Below are positions 56,013 to 64,000 of a stretch of 64,000 bases of DNA, piece by piece. Source of the DNA: Uranotaenia lowii. Taxonomy: Eukaryota; Arthropoda; Insecta; Diptera; Culicidae. Position numbers and translations under genes: made by a program. Position 1 is the first letter of the stretch. Each line of letters starts with the position of its first letter. The stretch lies in the NCBI RefSeq assembly GCF_029784155.1, contig NC_073691.1, forward strand, positions 50,512,490-50,576,489, read 5' to 3'. The notes under the pieces were generated by a model that was not told the origin of the DNA, ran no database searches, and saw only the letters and a program-made list of their open reading frames with translations.

Positions 56013-56440
56013 CCTTACCGGCAGCTAAAATTCGAAGTGGTTATAAGCTTCCTAGAATACCCGCAAGGGCAGTCAGCAGCAAAGACGCATGTTGATTATG
56101 ACTAAGAAACATTACGAAAAGGCGTATAAATCAATCATCCGTTAAAATAATATCGGTTTTTTTTTTAAAATGGAATTCCATGTTTATAACTGTTAAGCTA
56201 AAAATTATACAAATTCTTGAGTTCATCTTGATTAATTAATGAATTACTTCAACTGCCTTTCAATGTGTGATAAATTCGTGGTAAGTAAATACAGTTGGAC
56301 AAAATTTTATAAAGTCGACATATTAACTCTTATCAAAAACAATCATTTGCGAGGTACATTTAAGTTGTTCTGAGTTGAAGTCTCAATATAAATTATTCAT
56401 TTCAACAATTTCCAAGCTCCAAAAAATGATTTATTTATTA

Positions 56441-58421
56441 CTAGCTGACCCGATGTGCTTTGCTACACCTTCCAAAAATAAATGTAATTTGTAAAAATTT
56501 ATTCAAATTTAGATTTAAGAGAGCATTTTTTTTAAATCAACGTCATCATACTTCAGAATCAACAACTTTGAAATGAGAGCTGCAGCTGCAGTTCTGAATT
56601 GCAATTCAAAGATTGTATATATTATTTACTGAAACTTGATCTCTAAACTCGTTTTTCAAGATCTGAAATTTGTACTCTGTACCCAAGAAAACCTTTTTAA
56701 ATATGGTCCCTTCTTTGAAAAGCTCTTTATCTTTAATTTACATGGGAGCTCTTCCATCTTTTTCAATTTTTCCCCCCACTGCTTGAAGAAGGTAGGCAAA
56801 TTTAACCGGCTCGATACCCAAACAGCACTTATCATGGTAATGAAAAATATATTAAATTAGTTATGTATTAAATACAGTGCAAATTTCTTTTTTTTTTTAA
56901 TATAATTTACTACGGTAAACATATAATTATTTTAAAAAAATATCAATTGCACCACTAAATAAGTTCTCAGCGTTTTTTTTTTATCTCTTTGAAAGTCAAA
57001 TTTTCAAAAATGTAGGCAAAAACCAATTTCTAAGTTTACATTTGTCCCGTATATTGGGGCAAGTGTCAATGCAAAGCTTATTAACAGATGCGTCAGAGTA
57101 ATAGCTTTAAAATGGATTTAATACGAATTCCTGTTTTTTGTTCTATCAAGTTTCACTGATATATCTGCAGTATTCCTGTAATATAAATTTATGTTTCTCA
57201 CTCCACTTTTAACAAATGCTGTTCAAAGCAAATGAACTTCATTTACAAAGACATTTAAGAATTTTCAATATCCACTGAAGTTTCAACATTCGGAATACCC
57301 ATTCTGGGCTTTTCAACATATTGAATCATTTTGAAGATGAATTTCTTAAAAGTTCGACGTTTGCCCTTGCCCCACCGTGTAAGTTGACAGAAAAGAATAT
57401 TGTTTTTAACACTTTAAGGGTAAACTAAAAATTTCTCTAAAAATTTTGCGTCCATTTGAATATCAGTTCTAAAGTATCGCTTTTCAAAAACGAAGCGGAT
57501 CAAAAGTCTCTTTTATGTAACACAAAAACAATTTTCATGTTAAGTACGTACTTGAATTGGTATGTAAGCAAAAAGTACGATGGTTTTTTCAGAATTTTTT
57601 AAAATAAGAAGCTCCCATTTTCATTTCTAAATTCGTTCCAGTTGTATATTTGGGCCGAAGAAACAATTTCTAGAAGAAAACATAATTTTTAATTTTTTTT
57701 AACAGAAAAAGTTGAACGTTTGAACATGTTCTAATGTTTCTTGAATGAAAAGTCGAATGCTACCTACATTAACACGAACTAAATATGGAAGTATTTTTGC
57801 AAATCTTTCAATTGGTTTTGATTCGATTGATAAAATACCAATCCGTGTCACATCTAGGCGTCATTTATTACCACGTGCTGTGTACAAATCAAATAAGCAA
57901 GAAAAAAACACATCTAGGTTGCATATCGCTCCACGTGTTTGAGAAACAGGCGCCTTATTGTTAAATTTTCCAGCAATCAAAGAACAGTGTGCTTTGGTTA
58001 CTATCCTCTTGCGACGACGTTTGCTCGCCCATGGAGACGAAAAACAAATCCCTCAAAGAAAATATGCTTGGTTGAGAAATACGCGCCAAAATATTCCGAC
58101 TGATCAGTATGCTATGTCTGGGTTTCTTTCCTTTTGCGACGTTGGCTTGCGACGCCTCGACCATAGAAACGAAAAACAAACCGCCCAAAGGAAAAAAAAA
58201 TCTCAAGAAAATGGATGTCATGACTTTAATTTGTTTCGAAAAACTACAAATTTTGTATGGAAGCCTCTCCTTCCTTAAGTCGGATGGAGTTTTGACTATT
58301 ACAGAAACCATCCCCGGCCTCAAAAACCCTCAGATGCCAGTTTTGACGATGATCGGTTCAGTAGTTTCCGCGTCTATAGGGAACAGACAGACAGACAAAC
58401 ATTCATTTTTATATATATAGA
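56441..58421 (-). mobile_element. Helitron copy 3, both termini present
   Basis: On minus it starts TCTATATATATAAAAATG (58421 backwards) with a short CTGT tract and ends ...GGTGTAGCAAAGCACATC, a short linker and CTAG (56444-56441). The host base on plus is A before 56441 and T after 58421, as expected. Only one or two of the 150-bp units remain (58230-58340). The middle, 56650-57720, is unrelated AT-rich DNA, and a separate tandem block lies at 57960-58190. Confidence 0.75.
57840..58200. repeat. Tandem blocks inside Helitron copy 3
   Basis: TGCGACGACGTTTGCTCG ... GGAGACGAAAAACAAATCCC is repeated as TGCGACGTTGGCTTGCGACG ... AGAAACGAAAAACAAACCGC about 120 bp later. CACATCTAGGCGTCAT and CACATCTAGGTTGCAT, each followed by CCACGTG, form a second pair about 65 bp apart. 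Confidence 0.6.
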
Positions 58422-58469
58422 TATGCCCTTTTGTGATGTTCGTTCACATTTCATATTCATGAAATGGCG

Positions 58470-58980
58470 GACATGTCTCAAAAAGGCTGATTGAGGAACT
58501 TTTTGGAACTTCGAGTCCATAGAAGGCTATTTGAGACTCAATTTGTAACTATTATTCTGATTAATGCGATTGACATGTCACAAAAAAGGCTATTTGAGGA
58601 ACTTCTTGGAACTTGAAGTTCACAGAAGGCTGTTTTAGGATCTTCTTGGAACTTGTAGTTCACAGAATGCTATTTGAGACCTAATTTGTAACTTTTATAC
58701 TGAGTAGATGCGATTGACATGTCACAAAAAATGCTTTTTGAGAAATTTCTTTAAACTTGAAGTTCACAGAAGGCTATTTGAGACCTAGTTTGTAACTTTT
58801 ATACTGTGTGGGTGCAATTTACATGTCACAAAAAAGGCTATTTGAGGAACTTCTTGGAACTTCAAGTCCATAGAAGGCTATTCGAGGAACCTTTTGTAAC
58901 TTTCATGCTCACATTCGAGAAAATTCGGTACCAATTCCCTTTAGAATCTTTGTTCAGCGAAATTCGAACTTTGGAGGCAC
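58470..58980 (+). repeat. Irregular tandem repeat, GACATGTCACAAAAAAGGC units
   Basis: Units start with (G)ACATGTCACAAAAAAGGCT at 58470, 58572, 58716 and 58821. They are followed by ATTTGAGGAACTTCTTGGAAC, TTCACAGAAGGCT and TTTGTAACTTTTATACTG blocks. Spacing varies from 102 to 144 bp because the inner blocks are themselves duplicated or lost. Confidence 0.75.
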
Positions 58981-59019
58981 GATTTTAAGTAGATATGAGA
59001 CTTTTGGTTGCTTGGGAAA

Positions 59020-59265
59020 CCTCTTAGCTTATTTGAAAGTTATTTGACTGATAGATATCAATACGTCAAGTTAAACAACTACCAAAGTTCTACTCTACCT
59101 ATAAACATTGGTGTTCCACAAGGCTCAGTCTCGGGACCATGATTTTTTATTATTTACTTGAATGACATGGCTCTCATGCCCCTGAAAGCTGTACTGCGAC
59201 TTTTTGCTGATGATTCATCCACATTTTACCCCAGCGATAGTCATTCAACCAACGAAATTTATTTA
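59020..59265 (+). pseudogene. Reverse-transcriptase remnant of a second non-LTR element
   Basis: In one frame from 59026 the translation reads PLSLFESYLTDRYQYV, then INIGVPQGSVSGP, a TGA stop near 59143, FFIIYLNDM and LRLFADDSSTFY. GVPQGS and FADD are the RT motifs of Jockey/CR1-type elements. The frame is short, has an in-frame stop and loses similarity after about 59265. It differs from the LINE at 32780 (GLRQGD, FADDIDI), so it is another family. Confidence 0.75.
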
Positions 59266-59635
59266 TTAATTTATTTGTAAAACATCAACGGATCACTTGT
59301 TGATCCTAATGATAACTTAATAAAAACAAAAACCATTCGGTCCACACAATTTTCATCGGCCATTTTGGCCATCTAATTTAAAAATTTTCAAATTAATTCG
59401 TCATGCTGTTCCGTCACACTTTCACTCAGTTTTGTATTCTGAAAAGACCGTTTACATTTCTTACTTCGAATCTACCAAATCTTTTAAAAAACTTCTATCA
59501 ATCACTCGAAATAATGTTTCCATTGAGTAGCATAAAATCAACCCGACCGTACCGTACTACACAGCAGAGTTGCCCGAACTTACAAAACTACTGACATTTT
59601 CAACGATTTAAGCTACCAGCTATGAAGCAAGAAAA
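59266..59635. other. AT-rich spacer, nothing recognised
   Basis: Apart from a small inverted GGATCA/TGATCC pair near 59290-59308, nothing is seen. Confidence 0.35.
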
Positions 59636-59930
59636 CTGACTAATTAGTCTTGTGGTAAAGTAACGAAAAGAGGACTTGGAGGGCTCGAATTCGATTCTCG
59701 GCTGGTGCTTTTTTCATTTAACTTAAATTACTCATGTTCGTTTATTTGCCAGTATTGGCAAAAATATCACCTACACTTTTTAAGCTAAATGCTATTTTGG
59801 TTAGTTTAAAAATACGACCATTTCATCTGGTCAATATGTTAAAGAAATCCTGTTGCTCCTGAAATATTCCTTTTTGAATGTTTGCTGTGCTTCGTCTTTA
59901 TTCGTAGTAACACAACGTAAAAATGTAAAC
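59636..59930 (+). mobile_element. Third tRNA-derived SINE family, copy 1
   Basis: GTCTTGTGGTAAAGTAACG (A box) and TCGAATTCGATTCTCGGC (B box) form the head. The body AATATCACCTACACTTTTTAAGC ... CCATTTCATCTGGTC ... CTGTTGCTCCTGAAATAT ... GTTTGCTG parallels copy 2 at 60470. Confidence 0.6.
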
Positions 59931-60050
59931 GCCTTCGTTTCATAAAGTAAAAAAAAATGCAATAATATATTGGAACTGTTCTGAATTTCGCATACAGTTT
60001 TATAAACTTCAAGATCACGTTCAATAAAAAAAAAATTCAAGCCTTATTTT
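59931..60050. repeat. Truncated relative of the 163-bp TTAA MITE
   Basis: GCCTTCGTTTCATAAAGTAA and the following A-rich DNA with TGCAATAATATAT parallel the left half of 34073-34235. The right end is missing. Confidence 0.4.
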
Positions 60051-60465
60051 CATAGTTTTGGCCTACTCTTATTCAAAAATAACAATTTTTTTCCGACACG
60101 AAAAAAATTATTTTCGGATTAAAATACGTACAGTAATTCACATAACAAACACATCCAGCTAACATGAAATCGCAATGAAATGATAATCCAAATCGAATAT
60201 TAAGACACTTTCAATAACCATCGTAAACTATTGAGTGATTTTCTATCATTTATATACGACAAGCTTTGCCCAAAAAAAGTTGAATAGGGTAGCAGTTTAG
60301 TCAATTCGTAAATATGTCCCAAATAGTTGAAAATATGCTAATTTGACATTTACGATTTGAGTAAACTGATTGACGATAAATGAGCGACCCTTCCTTCTTT
60401 CTTCCTTTGACCGGTTCGTGAACAGAAAATCTTACAAATAGAGCTAAAGCGCGAATCATATCAAC
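60051..60465. other. AT-rich spacer, nothing recognised
   Basis: I saw no frame or repeat ends. Confidence 0.35.
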
Positions 60466-60765
60466 TAATGAGTTGGCATGAAGGTAAAATACCGGACAGC
60501 CAACTCGGAGTAAAGGAGTCCAAATCTCGACCGGGGAAAGTTTTTTACCGTTTTACTCAAATTACTTAAAATCGTATATTTCGCTTTTTGTGGGGGAATC
60601 GAATAGTTAAAATCTTGTCATTGTAGATATATCGCCTCCACTTTTGTAGCTTAATTCTTTTTTGGTAAGTTTAATACAATCTTTTCATCTGGTATATTTG
60701 TTTGAATTATTCTGTTGTTCCTGTGATATATCTACCCTCCTAAGTGTTTGCTGGGCAATTTGAGG
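60466..60765 (+). mobile_element. Third tRNA-derived SINE family, copy 2
   Basis: The head GAGTTGGCATGAAGGTAAAA ... GGAGTCCAAATCTCGACC and the body ATATCGCCTCCACTTTTGTAGC ... CTTTTCATCTGGTATAT ... CTGTTGTTCCTGTGATAT ... GTTTGCTG match copy 1 in order and spacing. The promoter boxes have diverged. Confidence 0.6.
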
Positions 60766-60853
60766 TTTTTTTTTTAATTTTCCCGGATATAGTGGCATTT
60801 TAAGAATTGTTTCATTTTCATGTTATTATGAAATTTTTAAAATATTCTAGATC

Positions 60854-60910
60854 AGGGATGAGCAAAGCGTGACCCGCGGACCGCATGCGGCTCTCGAGGC
60901 ATGTTTGTGC
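60854..60910 (+). mobile_element. Possible hAT-type terminus
   Basis: CAGGGATGAGCAAAGCGTG followed by CCCGCGGACCGCATGCGGC resembles the common animal hAT end (CAGGG..., then a GC-rich palindromic block). No matching right end or 8-bp duplication was located. Confidence 0.35.
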
Positions 60911-61227
60911 GCCCCGCGAAGCTTATCTCAAATTAAATTCATTTCACGATTTTTTTTACGATAGATTTAAAAGTTTGTAATGATTACTCAGGGGAACAGC
61001 ATTTTTGGAACCTTTGTTCCTCAACAAGTTCTGTTAAAATTTTACCATACATTCATCCACTCAATATTACACTATCTTATATCAATTTGGGGAAGAACAT
61101 CTCAATCACATTTACAAAAACTACATTCTCTGAAAAACAGGTGAAATCAAGAAAACACATTTTCTCGCACTAGATTGTTAACATTTTAAGTTCCTAGCAT
61201 GAGACAAATTTTGCTCGCGTTTTTATT

Positions 61228-62105
61228 TTAATATTTCTTTGTACATTTGCTGCCAGACGTGCTGAGAACAGTAGCGCCTATTACCAAGGGGCTCAAAAAA
61301 AAATAATGAAAAAAAAAGAAAAAATACGGATAAAATAATCCGTCACGGTTACGAAGAAATTCTCGAATTCTTCCTGTAACATGGCTCATTAGGCGGCGCA
61401 CACCTTCTTCGTTCAACGTTGTAGCTATATATTCCACCAGGTCTTCATCTGATTGATGTCTTTGACAACCTTCCCTTTTGCTTTGAGTATCCTCTTCATG
61501 ATTGCCCAGTATTTCTCAATAGGGCGGACCTGGTGGCAGTTGGCGGGTTAAGGTTCTTCGGAACAAACTGAACCCCTTTCTCTACCATTCTTGAACGACT
61601 TTGCTGTAATAACAGCTTACCAAATCTTGCCGAAAATGGACGGTAGTGGGATCGAACTTCTCCCCGAACCGTTGCCAAGTAAAATTTTTTACCTGGAATT
61701 TGCCCGAAGTCAACCTTGACCTCAGTTTTTATCGTCCATCAGAAGACATCCCTCGAACTTGGTCAACACCTGAGCGTATAGCTTCCGACCACGGATTTTG
61801 GCCGCACTTTTCTGTTTTATGGTCCGATTTGGCTGTTGGCTAGCTCGATACGACTCAATTCCTTCCCGGAGGCGAATTCTCCCTACGGAACTATGGACAG
61901 CACCGAATTTTCTTGGAAAATCACGATCCGACAGATTAGGATTTCTCTCTATCGTCTTCAAAATCTTACCACGCAGCTTCCGGTCGAAAGTTCCACTCCG
62001 ACGATTGGCTTGATGCTTCCAAATCGTCGTCAATGTTTTCTTATACCGTTTGATAATGCGCCATATGGTATTTCTGGGCCATTTCAGCTGTTTTTCCAAA
62101 TATTG
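61228..62105 (-). pseudogene. Tc1/mariner transposase pseudogene (DD37E-like)
   Basis: Reading leftwards from 62099, the first frame (125 codons) has paired helix-turn-helix-like segments. They include a second DNA-binding part, SVGRIRLREGIESYRASQQP, and end RKLYAQVLTKFEGCLLMDDKN with a stop. The MDD carries the first catalytic Asp. A frameshift continues as VKVDFGQIPGKKFYLATVRGEV. Then about 60-70 residues, including the second catalytic Asp, appear deleted before VEKGVQFVPKNLNPP (about 61570). A further shift gives EKYWAIMKR with the third acidic residue. A C-terminal piece, GVRRLMSHVTGRIREFLRNR, lies near 61400. Motif order and spacing fit the DD37E mosquito-type lineage (family knowledge, moderate confidence). 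It is inactive, with multiple shifts and an internal deletion. Terminal repeats were not identified. Confidence 0.75.
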
Positions 62106-62290
62106 TGCACAATTTTTGCCCTTATTTTGGCTTCTATGTTGATGGTTTACAAAGTACAGTCGATTTGCGGAATGTCAAAAATACAAACGTGAAGCTGACA
62201 AAATTCCCGACACGTGGGCGTCAAAAACTTCCAAATCCGTCTACCATGAGAGGCACAATAGGAGCAAAAGTTTGTTCCAATTCTAAATGA

Positions 62291-64000
62291 ATCAGGCTTT
62301 ATCTATTTAATCGTCCTTACTTTTAATTTGATGGGTTTAAAATTACGGTAGCAAACAATATACTTACGCAACTTTTCCATTATTCATGCTAACTATTGAT
62401 ATATTTGGACTACGTAATAGATATGACAATATATTTTGTGGTTAAATAGTTCAAACATTTTTCAGGATAATGACTCAATTCAGTTTCCAATTTAAGTAAC
62501 GTTCCTGGGAAAAACTGAGCTCCTTATTTGATCAGAGCAAACCCTTTAATTTATTCTATGGCGCCTGTTCACCCGAAGAGCTCAATTTCCCGGTAATCGT
62601 TTAGTCTGGAAAAACGATTCACTATGCCTAAATAATTGCTAGCCCAACAAAACCGGTGCGTTCCGAGGAGGAATCGCGCTCATTTGAATGTTAGCCTTTA
62701 TTTTTCCACCATTACGCATAATTTGTCATCGACTTCCCACTTGCTTGCTTGCTTCCACACCAATCTGCCACCTCATCATCAAAGTCAATCAAAAGTGGAA
62801 GAGGAATGAAGCAAAAAAAAATGATACATAAACAAATTCTTCCATTGCCAATCGAAGTGTTTCCCGACCATAAAACCTGGCACTTGTGAAAGCGTAGCAT
62901 GGAAAGTAAACTACTGGCAGTCACCGCGGCCTAGCTAAGATAATGAAAACAAAATCATCCTACAATTGTCGAAGCGTCGTTGACCTCTTCCGTCTTCCCT
63001 TCAAAACGTTCCACCACCAAAAAGCATGCATACATTTGGTTCGAAAACTTGACGCAACAACTGTACTTCTTCGTCCGCGGCTTCAAGCTAAATAGGACCG
63101 GGGGAAAAAAAGCGAGCTAAGGTCTCCCCTCCATCAACCGATCCAAATATGCAACACAACCGGCTGGCCGCTTTACGCGTTATTGTGATGACTAATATGA
63201 CACCGAAAACCATCCTCTTGCTGCTGGATGCTTCTGGTTTCTTCTCCCACCCCTCCGCACCATTAACAGATCCTCAGCTACGGTCGCCCTCTAAGTCAGC
63301 AGCGGACTTTACGTACGAAATCCCATACTGTCGATCAACCGAGGGGTGCTCTGGAAAAATGCACGTGTTCAAAAAGTTCAACCCCTCGTCTTCCACCCGC
63401 TCCACCCTTAACCGGAGTCCTAGAGAAGATATCGACAGAGCAGCCCTTCCACCCTCACTACCCGACTACCAGTTTCCTAGCTTCCACACTTGCTGTTCGA
63501 TCCCTTTTCGAATCCTACACCCCGCTAAACCTCCTATAGGTAGGTAGTTCACTTTATCGACGAGGGTATTCATCATAATCATCATCGTCGTCGTCGTCAT
63601 CAAGTGGCCCTTTTGCGCTCGGAAGGCCTCCACATACGCATGAAAACGGGGAAGGTGGAAGGGCGCTGCCGGGTACGCTAGAATGCGGCGAAAATGAGGG
63701 TGAGTTCGGTCCTGGACAAACAACAACAGAGCTGTTTCTCTTAGTAAGTATTTAGGTACAGCCGTGCATACATTCGTTTGGAAAGGGATACACTTACAGG
63801 GAACACCGGCAAGTTGTGGCAGAGGCGACGCTTTTATTATAAATGCATTATCATATAGGCCTTAGTCCTTGGCGGCGAGCGCGAACCTGCATAGTTTTGG
63901 TTGGAAGACAGAGGCGTTTTGGGGTAGCTTTGCAAGCTTATTGGACGATACTCATATTGTTGTTAGGGATAACTTGAAGAAATTTACAAAGGTAGCTAAA
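62291..64000. other. Base-balanced, single-copy-looking island at the right edge
   Basis: From about 62560 the sequence is GC-balanced and repeat-poor, with a short GTC/ATC triplet tract near 63575-63600. The longest frame, 63149-63547 on plus (132 codons), is Ser/Pro-rich and shows no domain. I cannot tell coding from untranslated or regulatory DNA. Confidence 0.3.

Larger units (their letters stand above)
55529..59016. mobile_element. MITE-family element, CCCAAGCAACC-ended, copy 2 (3.5 kb, with nested insertions)
   Basis: CCCAAGCAACCAAAAGTCTC (55529) is exactly inverted at 58997-59016. The interior holds a minus-strand SINE (55936), Helitron copy 3 (56441-58421) and a local tandem repeat (58470-58980). 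Removing the SINE and Helitron leaves about 1.4 kb. TA flanks are not clear here, unlike copy 1. Confidence 0.65.

Noticed and set aside
63149..63547. 132-codon Ser/Pro-rich frame
   Set aside because: No motif; could be chance in GC-balanced DNA. RNA evidence would be decisive.

Overview
The window looks like an intronic or intergenic stretch of an AT-rich, transposon-laden insect genome. A dipteran, plausibly a mosquito, is my best guess. This rests on the transposon mix: a 5'-truncated non-LTR retrotransposon, several tRNA-derived SINEs, Helitrons with TC...CTAG ends, TTAA-flanked piggyBac-type elements, TA-flanked foldback elements and a decayed Tc1/mariner transposase with DD37E-like spacing. 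The species call is inference. There are no bacterial operons, rRNA genes, bona fide tRNA genes or CRISPR arrays. Only one host coding exon is reasonably supported: a minus-strand first coding exon at 9584-9806 with a consensus splice donor. Base-balanced, single-copy-looking islands (1-1290, 9580-10980, 19340-20350, 23230-23640, 36880-38420, 50180-51970, 62500-64000) may hold untranslated exons, promoters or enhancers, but I cannot assign them.

Layout. 1-3050: a GC-balanced island with (GTA)n and (GTC)n tracts, then AT-rich sequence. 3056-6700: a tandem repeat of about 340 bp whose first unit is split by a 2.66-kb Helitron (3339-6000). That Helitron carries about 150-bp internal repeats and a nearly perfect 293-bp-arm hairpin (5058-5697). 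7440-8205: a TTAA-flanked MITE inside a GTCTC-type minisatellite. 9584-10980: the host exon and its upstream island. 11330-11720, 17360-19335 and 20600-23000: arrays of related 9-bp satellites. The two large arrays lie in opposite orientation about 1.3 kb apart and create very long meaningless open frames.

24989-34235: a chain of MITEs: a CACAG-type element, a hAT-like element with an 8-bp duplication, a CCCAAGCAACC-type element and a 1-kb foldback element. These are followed by a SINE that carries a nested LINE fragment with its own target duplication, and then a TTAA MITE. 38724-38976 is a second CACAG-type copy. 40239-42607: a piggyBac-like TTAA element that has been hit by a LINE fragment and two SINEs and contains an array of a motif shared with the SINE tail. 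45498-49157: a candidate element with divergent inverted ends and an internal direct duplication.

51981-62290: a second truncated Helitron, a 1-kb GC-rich unknown retroelement, a CCCAAGCAACC-type element containing a third Helitron and a SINE, a reverse-transcriptase remnant, two copies of another SINE and a mariner-type transposase pseudogene. 62500-64000 is single-copy-looking sequence.

The window therefore reads as a layered record of insertions. Several layers can be ordered by nesting: LINE into SINE, SINE and LINE into the TTAA element, foldback hairpin into Helitron, Helitron into tandem repeat. All identities were read by eye; no database search was possible.
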